Positions 22,952 to 31,302 of a stretch of DNA of 35,286 nucleotides are shown one piece after another. Position 1 is the first letter of the stretch, and every line of letters starts with the position of its first letter. The stretch is from Nanobdellota archaeon (GTDB lineage Archaea > Aenigmatarchaeota > Aenigmatarchaeia > Aenigmatarchaeales > Aenigmatarchaeaceae), in assembly GCA_018901655.1 (NCBI GenBank), contig JAHIEG010000006.1:1-35286 (forward strand). Reading direction: 5' to 3'. Made by a program: the position numbers and the translations under genes. The notes under the pieces were generated by a model. The model worked only from the letters and a program-made list of their open reading frames with translations. It had not been told where the DNA came from and did no database searches.

Positions 22952-24145
22952 CTATTCATATCGTAGTGCATCAACTGGATTCATTTTAGCTGCTTTTCTT
23001 GCAGGCCATACTCCAGATATTATTCCAGCTAAAACTGAAAATGATAAAGCAAAAATTGCTAACCCAAGACTAACGCTTGTATTAATCGGAATAAAAAATG
23101 AACTTCCATAAAATGAAATACCAGCTGACATTAGTGCTCCAACTATTACTCCAATTAGTCCGCCAAAGAATCCTAACATTCCAGATTCAATTAAAAATAT
23201 TTCCATAATTTGATAATCAGTTGCACCAATTGCTTTCATGATTCCAATCTCTCTTGTTCGTTCCATTACAGACATAAGCATTGTATTTGCAATACCTACT
23301 CCTGCTACTACTAGTGATATTGATGCAATACCTGCAAGAACTAAAGATATAATATCAAATATCCCTGCAATTTGATCAGCAAGCTGTTCAGTTGTAATTG
23401 CAGAAAATACATCTTCACCATATTTATCATCTAGCTTTTCTTCTATTTTTTCTGCAACCCGGTCAACATTATCTACATTACTTGCTGAAGCATAAATCAT
23501 AGTTAACTCTTCTGTCTTTCCAAACAAATCTCTATAATCACCAACAGACATCATTATCATATTATCATCTTGTGGACTTCCTGTTGATTTTAAAACACCA
23601 ACAACTTTGAATTTAGAACCTTTAATTTCAATCGTATCTCCTACATCAATATCTCTATCAAATTTTGTTTTAACAATAGAACCAATAACTACTGCTCTCG
23701 TTTCACCTTTTTTATAATATCTTCCACTCTCAAATTCAAAAGATGCAATATCTTCAAAAAATTCTCTTGCATCATCTGATTCTAAACCAGAAACATAAAC
23801 AGTAGCAAAATCTCCACGATATTCAATGGGGTATTGGCTATATACCATTCCAGTTGCACTAGCTACTCCAGAAATCTTTTCTATTAATTTAATATCATCA
23901 TCTTCTAAAGAAACTTCACCACCCATACCAGTTGCAGGTCCTTGAAATCCTCCAGCCATAACTATTATTTTATCTGCACCAAAATCTTCAAATGCATCTT
24001 CAATAGAAGCTTGCATTCCGTCTCCAACAGAAATTAATGCAACAATTGCTGCAATTCCAATTATTATTCCTAATACATTTAGAAGAAACATAAATCGCTT
24101 ACGCTTTATACTATACAAAGATATTTTCAAACTCTCTTTAAACAA
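22952..24145 (-). CDS. MacB/FtsX-type ABC transporter permease, TTG start
   Basis: The 397-residue product has one transmembrane helix near residues 19-42 (MFLLNVLGIIIGIAAIVALISVG), a large extracytoplasmic MacB core domain (~45-260) and three C-terminal helices (~265-290, ~315-345, ~360-385) with the signature MSVMERTREIGIMKAIGAT and the terminal WPARKAAKMNPVDALRYE. This is the mechanotransmission class (MacB, LolCDE), which extrudes lipoproteins, peptides or other envelope substrates without transport through the membrane pore. The start codon is TTG 24145, after AAGTGA that contains the stop of the upstream gene. It is the last gene of the three-gene exporter operon. Confidence 0.92.
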   Translation of the reverse strand: MFKESLKISLYSIKRKRFMFLLNVLGIIIGIAAIVALISVGDGMQASIEDAFEDFGADKIIVMAGGFQGPATGMGGEVSLEDDDIKLIEKISGVASATGMVYSQYPIEYRGDFATVYVSGLESDDAREFFEDIASFEFESGRYYKKGETRAVVIGSIVKTKFDRDIDVGDTIEIKGSKFKVVGVLKSTGSPQDDNMIMMSVGDYRDLFGKTEELTMIYASASNVDNVDRVAEKIEEKLDDKYGEDVFSAITTEQLADQIAGIFDIISLVLAGIASISLVVAGVGIANTMLMSVMERTREIGIMKAIGATDYQIMEIFLIESGMLGFFGGLIGVIVGALMSAGISFYGSSFFIPINTSVSLGLAIFALSFSVLAGIISGVWPARKAAKMNPVDALRYE

Positions 24146-24150
24146 TTAAA

Positions 24151-25260
24151 TCACTTTTTCTTTTTTTTCTTCTTGAAATACCAATAAGAAGCAGCAATTA
24201 TTATTATCAGTAATAATACAAAACCATAATTAATTCCAAATGAAGGTCTTACTGTAACTATTTTGTCTTCAGAATATTCATTATTGAAAAGGTCTTTATA
24301 ATCAAGATTTAATGTTAATTCATATTCTCCTACTGATCTTGGTTGAGGAATTTCTATTGTTTCTGAATCATCTGAATCTAAAGTTCCAATATAAAATTCT
24401 TTACTAACTTTATCAGCTGTTGCTGTTACTGTAAGATATTCTGCAGAACCTGTTCCTCTATTAGAAATAGTTACTAACGATGTTCCACCAATTGCACTAT
24501 CAACAGTTACAACAAAATCAATTTTTCCTGCAACAGTTAATCCAATATATTTTGTTTCAGAATATTGATTAACTCTTGTCTCATCATAATATCCAAGTGT
24601 AATAGGTACTGAATTAATTCCAATATCTGCATCTGGATCAATTGTTATCATAAATCCCAAATCTGTTGTTTTTCCACCACCTAATTCGTCTATAACAATT
24701 TCGCCTGCTGATTCTGGTATTGTAAATACATCACTCTGATTCAAAGTAACTACTAAATCTTTTGCCGGTCCTTGTCCTGAATTTTTAACATCAAAAGTAA
24801 GCCATATTGTTTTACCAGGAGATATTGTATCATTATATTTTACATTAACTATTTGTAAAATTGGTGCTCTCTTAATTGTAATTGGAATAGTAAATGTTTT
24901 AGAATATTGTGAAGTTCCAGTATAATAATCAACAATTAGATTAACATAAGATGTTCTTGAAATTGCATCTTCATCTGCCTTAACTGTAATAGATCCTTGA
25001 GCTGTTCCTGATGCTAATAGGCCACCAAGTTCTATTTGCCCAGAAGTTACACTTAAATCTGGTCCTCCTGATGATTTAATAACAACATTTGTTAAAGATG
25101 TTGTTCCTGTATTTGAAATCACAAGATCAATAGTTGTTGCCGCACCTGGTCTTAATGTACTAACTGCTGTTGACCATGAAACATCTAAAGATACACTAGC
25201 TAAAACTGCGCTTGAAAGCAAAATCATACAAACCATTGAAATTAAAATCATTTGTTTCAT
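24151..25260 (-). CDS. Anchored extracytoplasmic CARDB/S-layer-like protein of the ABC exporter operon
   Basis: The 369-residue product has a signal peptide (MKQMILISMVCMILLSSAVLA), three immunoglobulin-like domains of the archaeal COG1361/CARDB type (VISNTGTTSLTNVVI, WLTFDVKNSGQGPAKDLVV, VTISNRGTGSAEYLTV), and a C-terminal membrane helix (YGFVLLLIIIIAASYWYF) closed by seven lysines. Its place between ATPase and permease, with one and five bases of spacing, suggests a periplasmic-like adaptor that works with the permease, comparable in position to MacA, though of a different fold. It shares the domain type with the lipoprotein at 615. Confidence 0.85.
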   Translation of the reverse strand: MKQMILISMVCMILLSSAVLASVSLDVSWSTAVSTLRPGAATTIDLVISNTGTTSLTNVVIKSSGGPDLSVTSGQIELGGLLASGTAQGSITVKADEDAISRTSYVNLIVDYYTGTSQYSKTFTIPITIKRAPILQIVNVKYNDTISPGKTIWLTFDVKNSGQGPAKDLVVTLNQSDVFTIPESAGEIVIDELGGGKTTDLGFMITIDPDADIGINSVPITLGYYDETRVNQYSETKYIGLTVAGKIDFVVTVDSAIGGTSLVTISNRGTGSAEYLTVTATADKVSKEFYIGTLDSDDSETIEIPQPRSVGEYELTLNLDYKDLFNNEYSEDKIVTVRPSFGINYGFVLLLIIIIAASYWYFKKKKKKK

Positions 25261-25261
25261 A

Positions 25262-25930
25262 TTATCTCCCTTTTATTATCTGTCCATCTTTTAAATAAAT
25301 TTTTCGTTTAATGTTTTTAGCTATTGAGGTATCGTGAGTAATTACTATTAAAGATATCTTTTTTTTATTTAATCCATAAAGTATATCCATAATCTGCTTT
25401 CCTGACTTTGAATCTAAATTACCAGTTGGTTCATCAGCTAATATAATCTCTGGCTCATTGATTAGTGCTCTAGCAATAGCAACCCTCTGTCTTTCTCCAC
25501 CAGATAACTGTCCTGGATAATGATGCATTCTTTTCTCAAGACCAACCTGTTTTAATAACTCTTCACCCCTACCGACATTTCTTTTTTTATTAAACATCAT
25601 TGGAAGTTCTACATTCTCCAAAGCTGTCAAATTAGGTAATAAATAAAAAAACTGAAATACAAAACCAATTTTATTTCTTCTTACTTCAGCCTGTTCACTA
25701 GTATTCATTTTTGAAACATCTTTACCATCAATTAAAACATGACCAATTGTTGGCGTATCTAGTATCCCTATCATGTTTAACATGGTCGTTTTACCAGAAC
25801 CAGAAGCCCCAATAATGGCCAAATCTTCACCTTTCTTAAGACTAAGACTAATTCCCTTTAAAACATCTAACTTGACTTCTCCAATCGTATATGTTTTTCC
25901 AACATTTTTCAATTCTATAACATTGCCCAT
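25262..25930 (-). CDS. ABC transporter ATPase (LolD/MacB type)
   Basis: The 222-residue product contains all core motifs: Walker A GASGSGKTT, Q-loop region GFVFQFFYLLPNLTALENVELP, signature LSGGERQRVAIARAL, Walker B IILADEPTGNLD and the switch His in LIVITHD. The LLPNLTALENVELPM and PTGNLDS wording is typical of the LolD/MacB/FtsE branch. It energises the permease encoded two genes downstream. The promoter lies in the 72-base divergent interval shared with rps8e. Confidence 0.95.
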   Translation of the reverse strand: MGNVIELKNVGKTYTIGEVKLDVLKGISLSLKKGEDLAIIGASGSGKTTMLNMIGILDTPTIGHVLIDGKDVSKMNTSEQAEVRRNKIGFVFQFFYLLPNLTALENVELPMMFNKKRNVGRGEELLKQVGLEKRMHHYPGQLSGGERQRVAIARALINEPEIILADEPTGNLDSKSGKQIMDILYGLNKKKISLIVITHDTSIAKNIKRKIYLKDGQIIKGR

Positions 25931-26002
25931 AAATATATTTAATCTGAAAGAATTAATAAAGCTTATAAAGGTTATTAATAACTATATTTATACGGTGAAT
26001 TT

Positions 26003-26377
26003 ATGGCAATATCACATTTAAGAAGTGGAATAAAACCAACTGGTGGAAAGCTAAATAAATCTAGAAAGAAAAAGAAAAGAGATTTTGGTAGTGATTTCAT
26101 TGCTATTAAAATCGGAACTGAAAGAAGAAAGGTTTTACAAACTCTAGGAGATAATTATAAATCGAGAATTTTAGAAGTAGAAAGCGTTAATGTTATTAAA
26201 GATGGTAAAACTTATAGAACTAAAATACTTGAAGTACTTGAAAATAAAGCTAACCCAAATTTTGTACGTATGAACATCATAACAAAGGGTTGCATTATAA
26301 ATACAGAACTGGGGAAAGCTAAAATAACATCTCGTCCTGGTCAACATGGAATTATGAATGGCGTTTTAATTAAATAA
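26003..26377 (+). CDS. rps8e: Ribosomal protein S8e
   Basis: The 124-residue small-subunit protein: HLRSGIKPTGGKLNKSRKKKK at the N-terminus (usual S8e SGRRPTGGR-like motif), VLENKANPNFVRMNIITKG and the C-terminal ITSRPGQHGIMNGVLI. GGTGAATTT precedes the ATG; TATA-like CTTATAAAG and TATATTTATAC lie in the divergent interval. It converges on and overlaps the endonuclease IV-like gene by eight bases. Confidence 0.96.
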   Translation: MAISHLRSGIKPTGGKLNKSRKKKKRDFGSDFIAIKIGTERRKVLQTLGDNYKSRILEVESVNVIKDGKTYRTKILEVLENKANPNFVRMNIITKGCIINTELGKAKITSRPGQHGIMNGVLIK

Positions 26378-27167
26378 ATTTATATCCTAATTTCTTAAAA
26401 ATTTTCTTCATCTTTAATGCATCTTTTTCTATAACAGGACTTTCAGAAATAATAGTTACATCTAATTTCCTTTTCAAAATTTCCTTTGCTAACGGCTCAA
26501 AAGGAGGAGCATTTCCAATCGGTAAATGAATGTCACTATAACCACCTTTTTGATTTCTTTTCATGTTTGAAAAATGACAATGAAGATGTTTCATAGATTT
26601 GAATTTATCTAATATTTTCACATAATCAATTGATGATTCTCGCGCAAACAAATGAGCAAAATCTATAACTGGTGCGCATCCTTTAACTGATTTACATAAC
26701 ACAAGTATTTCATCAGTTGAACCAAATGCTGCACGTTTAGCAGTTGTCTCTAATCCAAGAAGAACTTTACCATCATGTTTATCTAAAATATCTTGACACT
26801 GTTCTTTAATTATACTATAACATTTCTCGGCAGAATACTCACCATAATAACCTGGATGAATAACAACAATCTTTGCATCCATTGCTTCACCGCGTTCCAT
26901 AGAATCTAATATTCTTTTCTTAGATTGTTCAATTTTTATTTTTTCTTTACTTGCAAGATTAATATAATACGGAGCATGGATAGAAAGTTCAATATCATTT
27001 TCCTTTGCTACTATTCCTAACACTTTAGCTGTATCCAAACCCATATGAACTCCTCTAACAAATTCAATTTCCATTGCCTGAAGACCAAGTTTTTTCACAA
27101 ACGGAATTGCTTCAACAGAACTTCCATTAAATGACATTGGTATCCCAGCAGGACCTAATCTAATCAT
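26370..27167 (-). CDS. Endonuclease IV-like TIM-barrel protein (AP endonuclease family 2)
   Basis: The 265-residue product has the metal ligands of the family in order: His in LSIHAPYYINL, His in VIHPGYYGEYS, Glu in GLETTAKRAAFGS, Asp and His in VIDFAHLFAR, His in HLHCHFSN and Glu in ISESPVIE. These coordinate three zinc ions that cleave the DNA backbone at abasic sites in true Nfo enzymes. The general sugar-isomerase fold is also possible, but the GLET and DFAH motifs fit Nfo best. The gene overlaps RNase Z by four bases (ATGA), so they are cotranscribed. Confidence 0.85.
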   Translation of the reverse strand: MIRLGPAGIPMSFNGSSVEAIPFVKKLGLQAMEIEFVRGVHMGLDTAKVLGIVAKENDIELSIHAPYYINLASKEKIKIEQSKKRILDSMERGEAMDAKIVVIHPGYYGEYSAEKCYSIIKEQCQDILDKHDGKVLLGLETTAKRAAFGSTDEILVLCKSVKGCAPVIDFAHLFARESSIDYVKILDKFKSMKHLHCHFSNMKRNQKGGYSDIHLPIGNAPPFEPLAKEILKRKLDVTIISESPVIEKDALKMKKIFKKLGYKFI

Positions 27168-28051
27168 ACTCTTACCTTCATCAAATCTTCAGCAATAATT
27201 GTATTTTTGAATATTTTTTGAACAGGTCTTAATATTTCTCCAGATGTTTTATACCTTCTACTAAAATGAGTAAGTGCTAATTTCTTTACTTTGTATTTTT
27301 TTGACCATCTGGCAACATCTTTAGCTGAAGCATGTGATTTAAACTCTTGTTCATCAAGATGTGTTCCATCATGAATTAAAAGATCAATTTCTTTTGCAGC
27401 TTTGAAAAGATCCTTTGATATCATCGTATCTCCAGAATAAATTACCCTTCTTCCAGGTGTTAATTTAGAAATATCTTTTAATTTAACAATTTTACTTCCA
27501 ATTTTTATTTTTCCACTTTCTTTAATTTCCTTCAAATCTTTTCCTTTTAATCCAAATTTATTTGCTTTCTTTATATCAATATGAATATGATCTTTTTCCT
27601 TGAAACAATAACCAACAGATGGAACCGAATGTATTGTTTTAACAGTTGTTATCTCAAATAATTCATTTTCAAACACTTTTTGATTTGGCTCAACATCTTT
27701 AGCAATTATATCAAATCCAATCCCCCAGTAACTTAATTCAGTTATAGCATCAATAAATCTAGAAGCATTTGGTCCATATACTTCCAATGCTTCTTTTCTC
27801 TTCTCAAGATGTAAAGTTTCAATCAGGGGTATTAATCCTGCAAAATGATCAGCATGCCAATGGCTAATGAATATTTTAGATATTTTTAATGGTGAAACCT
27901 TAGCTTTTTGTAATTGAACTTGAGTTCCTTCACCACAGTCAAATAAAATATACTCTCCAGAATAGTGCAATAAAACAGCTGAATGGTTTCTCTTTGGAGT
28001 TGGAACTGCTGCACCTGTTCCCAAAAACGTGATTTCTATTGGTTGTGGCAT
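27164..28051 (-). CDS. rnz: Ribonuclease Z (tRNA 3'-processing endonuclease)
   Basis: It cuts precursor tRNAs 3' of the discriminator base. The 295-residue short-form protein has LGTGAAVPTPKRNHS, the phosphodiesterase metal motif SHWHADHFAGL (HxHxDH), the exosite region, VIYSGDT with metal Asp, and LIHDGTHLDE and ALTHFSRRY. All tRNAs in this window carry encoded CCA, and two stand directly before coding genes, so 3' cleavage matters for mRNA release as well. The promoter lies in an 85-base divergent interval shared with the regulator at 28137. Confidence 0.95.
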   Translation of the reverse strand: MPQPIEITFLGTGAAVPTPKRNHSAVLLHYSGEYILFDCGEGTQVQLQKAKVSPLKISKIFISHWHADHFAGLIPLIETLHLEKRKEALEVYGPNASRFIDAITELSYWGIGFDIIAKDVEPNQKVFENELFEITTVKTIHSVPSVGYCFKEKDHIHIDIKKANKFGLKGKDLKEIKESGKIKIGSKIVKLKDISKLTPGRRVIYSGDTMISKDLFKAAKEIDLLIHDGTHLDEQEFKSHASAKDVARWSKKYKVKKLALTHFSRRYKTSGEILRPVQKIFKNTIIAEDLMKVRV

Positions 28052-28095
28052 AAAAGTAATTGGTTCTCTTTATTAATAATTTCGTTAAACCGATA

Positions 28096-28118
28096 GATTT
28101 ATATACTACCTAGTAGTA
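28096..28118 (+). promoter_or_regulatory. TATA box overlapping an inverted repeat (candidate operator)
   Basis: GATTTATATA (28096-28105) is followed by TACTAC-CTA-GTAGTA (28104-28118), a six-base inverted repeat that overlaps the TATA box end. A protein bound here would block TBP or the start site. The first gene downstream is a winged-helix regulator, so autoregulation is the simplest reading. Confidence 0.5.
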
Positions 28119-28136
28119 AGTATTATTAGGTGATTT

Positions 28137-28397
28137 ATGATGATTGAAAGACTTAAGCCTGTAATGAAACAAACACATGTAAAAATATTAGAAGCATTAG
28201 ACGGAGAAGGAAATATGGATTTAGGAACATTATATGAATTATCCGGTAGTAAAGGACACCCTTTGAATGTAATAACACCACTATATGAAAATAACCTTAT
28301 AGAACAATTGGGAGACAATTACGGCATAACAGAAGACGGTAAAAAAGCACTTAAAGAACATAAAAAAACCGGACAATATATTTTAGGTGATTTATGA
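28137..28397 (+). CDS. Small winged-helix regulator
   Basis: The ~86-residue product reads as one winged helix: VMKQTHVKILEALDGEGNM (helix 1), DLGTLYELSGSKGHPLNVITPLYENNLIE (helix-turn-helix) and a wing ending YGITEDGKKALKEH, typical of archaeal MarR/ArsR-like small regulators. AGGTGA precedes tandem ATG codons. It leads a three-gene operon and overlaps the next start by four bases. The dyad upstream is its likely site. Confidence 0.75.
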   Translation: MMIERLKPVMKQTHVKILEALDGEGNMDLGTLYELSGSKGHPLNVITPLYENNLIEQLGDNYGITEDGKKALKEHKKTGQYILGDL

Positions 28398-28732
28398 TGA
28401 AAAAATATAATCAAGATGAATTCCCAATAGAACTAATTAATTGGTCAGAAGATTATGCAATTTTGGTAAATAAACCGTCTGGGTCACATGAAATACAACA
28501 ACCAATGGCACCATATTTTACTATTAAAGCACAAGTTGGACCCAGATTTATTGCAGATAATGCAAACAAAAAATATAATTCAGATAAACCAAAAACACCA
28601 AGACAAGAGATTTTACTTGCTACTCCGCCCCCACAACCAAAAAAATCTTCATTAGACGTTTATGAAATTGAAGTTTCATTACAATATACCCCACCTCCAA
28701 TGCCTGTTAAAAAGAGAAAAGATGATTTATGA
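28394..28732 (+). CDS. Hypothetical protein with proline-rich C-terminal part
   Basis: The 112-residue product is not recognised. Residues ~5-60 could form a small fold (ELINWSEDYAILVNKPSG); the second half has proline clusters (ATPPPQPKK, YTPPPMPVKKRKDDL) and looks disordered. There is no signal peptide. It overlaps both neighbours by four bases, which implies coupled translation with the regulator and the phosphoesterase. Confidence 0.65.
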   Translation: MMKKYNQDEFPIELINWSEDYAILVNKPSGSHEIQQPMAPYFTIKAQVGPRFIADNANKKYNSDKPKTPRQEILLATPPPQPKKSSLDVYEIEVSLQYTPPPMPVKKRKDDL

Positions 28733-29421
28733 TGAAAAAATATATTATTTTCAGTGATTTACATGGAGCAGATATAACTCCGATTGAAGAAATGTTTCAA
28801 TCCAGAAAAGTAGACGCTGGAATATGTTTAGGTGACTTTGATAGAGTCGCTACAGCTAAACAAGTTGAAGCATTGCAAGACTATGAAATGCACGTTGTTC
28901 CTGGAAATCATGATTATTCTCATATTAATAAAGTAGCGATTAATTCTGGCACAATGAGTAGACAGAGTATAAATTCTTATTCAATGTGGGAAGAATGGGA
29001 AAATGATGAGGGAGCAAGAAATTATATGGAAAACTTATTAAAAAATCCAACAATTGAACTTGATATTTCTGGTAATAAGACATTAGCAATACACGGTGGT
29101 TTAGGTGGAAATTATCAAACAGAACCATCATATTTATGGAATAGAATTTATTCAGAACAAGACTATATAGATAATTTTAATAAAATGAAAGAAAACGATA
29201 TCAAAATAATGTTAAGAGGTCATGACCATAAACCACAGTTTGCAAGAATAGATCCAGATTCCGGATTTAAAGAATATGATGCTGCAGGACACGGTTATAA
29301 CATGTTTAACAATAGAATGCACATAGTAAATCCTGGCGCATTTTTCGAAGGAAATTATGCTATAATTACAACAGACATGCCAGATAGAGAGAACCCAACA
29401 ATTGAATTCTGCAAGTTGTAA
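28729..29421 (+). CDS. Calcineurin-like metallophosphoesterase
   Basis: The 230-residue product has the full dimetal motif set: FSDLHG, CLGDFDR, VPGNHDY, AIHGGLGG and RGHDHKPQ, followed by HIVNPGAF. The order and the NPGA ending match the YfcE/MJ0936-like branch of small phosphodiesterases. The substrate is unknown. It is the last gene of the regulator-led operon, and its tandem-ATG start repeats the sequence of the preceding junction. Confidence 0.88.
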   Translation: MMKKYIIFSDLHGADITPIEEMFQSRKVDAGICLGDFDRVATAKQVEALQDYEMHVVPGNHDYSHINKVAINSGTMSRQSINSYSMWEEWENDEGARNYMENLLKNPTIELDISGNKTLAIHGGLGGNYQTEPSYLWNRIYSEQDYIDNFNKMKENDIKIMLRGHDHKPQFARIDPDSGFKEYDAAGHGYNMFNNRMHIVNPGAFFEGNYAIITTDMPDRENPTIEFCKL

Positions 29422-29452
29422 TCTTTTTATACAATACAAGGATATCATTCTT

Positions 29453-29839
29453 ATGGCAAAAGCTTGTCTATACACAAATAAAGCATTAGAATATTTTAAA
29501 CACCCAAAACACGCAGGAGAGATAAAAAATCCTGATGCAGTTGCTACCGCGGGTAATCCACGCTGTGGAGATGTTTTAAAGTTTTTCTTGAAAATTAAAA
29601 ACAATAAGATAGTTGACATTAGATTCAAAACATATGGTTGCTTAGCTGCTATAGCTTCATCTGAAGCATTGGCTAGAATGGCTAAAGGTAAAACATTAAG
29701 CCAGGCGCTTAAAATCAAAGATTCTGACATTGTTAAACACTTAGGTGGATTACCAACTATAAAATTCCACTGTTCTGTACTAGGTTCTACTGTTCTAAAA
29801 AAGGCTATAGAAAGCTATAAAAAGACTAAAACTAAGTAA
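29453..29839 (+). CDS. iscU: IscU/NifU-type iron-sulfur scaffold protein
   Basis: The 128-residue scaffold on which Fe-S clusters are assembled has all three ligand cysteines: GNPRCGD, KTYGCLAAIASSEALARM and FHCSVLG. ATG 29453 is chosen because TTTTTATAC lies about 25 bases ahead (leaderless mRNA) and the family starts here; the longer frame overlaps the phosphoesterase gene. No cysteine desulfurase is nearby. A ferredoxin and a glutaredoxin follow on the same strand. Confidence 0.92.
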   Translation: MAKACLYTNKALEYFKHPKHAGEIKNPDAVATAGNPRCGDVLKFFLKIKNNKIVDIRFKTYGCLAAIASSEALARMAKGKTLSQALKIKDSDIVKHLGGLPTIKFHCSVLGSTVLKKAIESYKKTKTK

Positions 29840-29855
29840 AAGTAGGTGATTTTAA

Positions 29856-30020
29856 ATGATGAAAGTAGATAAAGAAAAATGTATTGGTTGTGGAGCTTGT
29901 GTTTCACTTTGTCCAAATACATTTGATATGAAAGATGGAAAATCAGTTGTTATATCTGACACCGATTGTGATGAAGCATTAACTGCTTGTCCAGTAGGAG
30001 CAATAGTTCAGGTTGAGTAA
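29856..30020 (+). CDS. Small [4Fe-4S] ferredoxin
   Basis: The 54-residue product reads MMKVDKEKCIGCGACVSLCP and ends CPVGAIVQVE. C9, C12, C15 and C45 fit ligands of one [4Fe-4S] cluster; C19 and C38 match the pair that can form a disulfide in single-cluster thermophile ferredoxins. AGGTGA lies six bases before the first of two ATGs. It sits 16 bases after iscU and one base before the glutaredoxin start, so it is part of one operon. It probably supplies electrons for cluster assembly or repair. Confidence 0.92.
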   Translation: MMKVDKEKCIGCGACVSLCPNTFDMKDGKSVVISDTDCDEALTACPVGAIVQVE

Positions 30021-30021
30021 G

Positions 30022-30255
30022 ATGAGAATTAAGGTTTATTCCACAAATAGCTGTCCTTGGTGTGTAAGAGTTAAAGAGTGGTTAAACGAGCATAATATAA
30101 AATTTGAAGAAATCAATGTTGAAAGAGATCAAAAAGCTGCTCAAGAAATGATCATTAGATCAGGACAAGAAGGTGTTCCAGTTATAGATGTAGATGGAGA
30201 AATAATAATTGGATTTGATATTAACAAACTTAAAAAACTTCTAAAAATAGAATAA
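30022..30255 (+). CDS. Glutaredoxin-like thiol oxidoreductase
   Basis: The 77-residue thioredoxin-fold protein has active-site CPWC (residues ~11-14 of MRIKVYSTNSCPWCVRVKEW), the cis-Pro loop GVPVIDVDG and the C-terminal IIGFDINKLKKLL, typical of NrdH/archaeal glutaredoxins. I chose ATG 30022 over the TTG nine bases upstream that overlaps the ferredoxin end. It probably reduces disulfides or delivers electrons in the same iron-sulfur set. Confidence 0.92.
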   Translation: MRIKVYSTNSCPWCVRVKEWLNEHNIKFEEINVERDQKAAQEMIIRSGQEGVPVIDVDGEIIIGFDINKLKKLLKIE

Positions 30256-30279
30256 TTTTATTTTTTATTTAAACTAGCT

Positions 30280-31269
30280 TTAGCCACACTGTGGCTCTGA
30301 TGTATCAGTTGTTGTTCCACCACCAAATCCTGGTGCTGGCTGTGCTGAAGATAAAACTGTATTACATTCAGAAGGTGCTTTATTAAATGCAGCACATACT
30401 GCGCTTAATAGGCTTGCTGAATCTCTTCCAGCTGAAGACTGAGCACTATTTATAATAAGTGTTGGACTTCCACCAACTTGATATTTTTCATTAAGAGCTT
30501 TGTCAATATTAAATAATGGGAATCTTCCACTTAGATAAGCTGATTGATCATTAACATTACCAATTAAATTAAATTCTTTATCTACTTTATCAAAACAAGT
30601 CTTAAGTTTTGTTTGGTCTATTTTAGCCTTAGTTAAACATGAAACTGAATCTCCTGCTTCTAAATAACAAGTTAAATAATCTAAAAATTTATCATTTTGT
30701 TCTTTTTGTATACAATATTGATTTGCTTGTTCAACAACTTCTTTTTCACCATGCATTACATAATAAACAAATCTTAAATTAAAATCAATTTTATCTCCAA
30801 GTGTATCTAAAACTGGTATAATACCTTTCTCAATCTGAGTACCATATGGACATTCGCTCATAATAAATAATTCAACAACAGGCTTATCTGATTTAGGAAC
30901 ACTTGCTTGCTGTGTTTGAGTTTGTTGCGTCTGTGCTTCTGGTGCTTCATCTAAATTAAATACTTGTGGAAACATCAATGTTCCGTCTTTTGTCATATAT
31001 AGTGCATATGGACTATCTTGTATCATCATTCGTATATTATATACGCCATTTGATTGAGCAATTCCAACAACTTCTGCCTTTACTCCAACTACGTTAGTAA
31101 GATAATCAACTGCTTTTTGACTAGCATCGTCTTCACTTATTACTGCTCCAGTTATTCCAGAACCAAATATTAAACTAGCTCCTAAAAGTACTATAAGAAC
31201 AAAAGATGCTATCATCCAATTATTTTTTGGTAATATAAATTTTGGTTTCTTTGGAGTAATGTCTTCCAT
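30280..31269 (-). CDS. Membrane-anchored thioredoxin-fold protein (GILT/DsbA-like)
   Basis: The 329-residue product has a basic N-terminus, one membrane helix (about 18-45, MIASFVLIVLLGASLIFG), a small domain to ~105, a Gln-rich linker (TQQTQTQQ), then a thioredoxin-like domain that starts VVELFIMSECPYGTQIEKG. The active site CPYG has a single Cys rather than CxxC, as in GILT-like thiol oxidoreductases. Additional cysteines (QYC, LTCYL, VSCL, KTCF) resemble the GILT disulfide set, and VGGSPTLIIN holds the cis-Pro. It ends in a Cys-containing tail (EPQCG). It would act outside the membrane in disulfide chemistry. Confidence 0.85.
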   Translation of the reverse strand: MEDITPKKPKFILPKNNWMIASFVLIVLLGASLIFGSGITGAVISEDDASQKAVDYLTNVVGVKAEVVGIAQSNGVYNIRMMIQDSPYALYMTKDGTLMFPQVFNLDEAPEAQTQQTQTQQASVPKSDKPVVELFIMSECPYGTQIEKGIIPVLDTLGDKIDFNLRFVYYVMHGEKEVVEQANQYCIQKEQNDKFLDYLTCYLEAGDSVSCLTKAKIDQTKLKTCFDKVDKEFNLIGNVNDQSAYLSGRFPLFNIDKALNEKYQVGGSPTLIINSAQSSAGRDSASLLSAVCAAFNKAPSECNTVLSSAQPAPGFGGGTTTDTSEPQCG

Positions 31270-31302
31270 GTCATTTAGTAGATTATTAAACTATTTAAAT
31301 GT

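Noticed and set aside
29212-29730. 172-codon minus-strand frame opposite the phosphoesterase and iscU genes
   Set aside because: It lies antisense to two well-supported genes and shows no domain or signal of its own.
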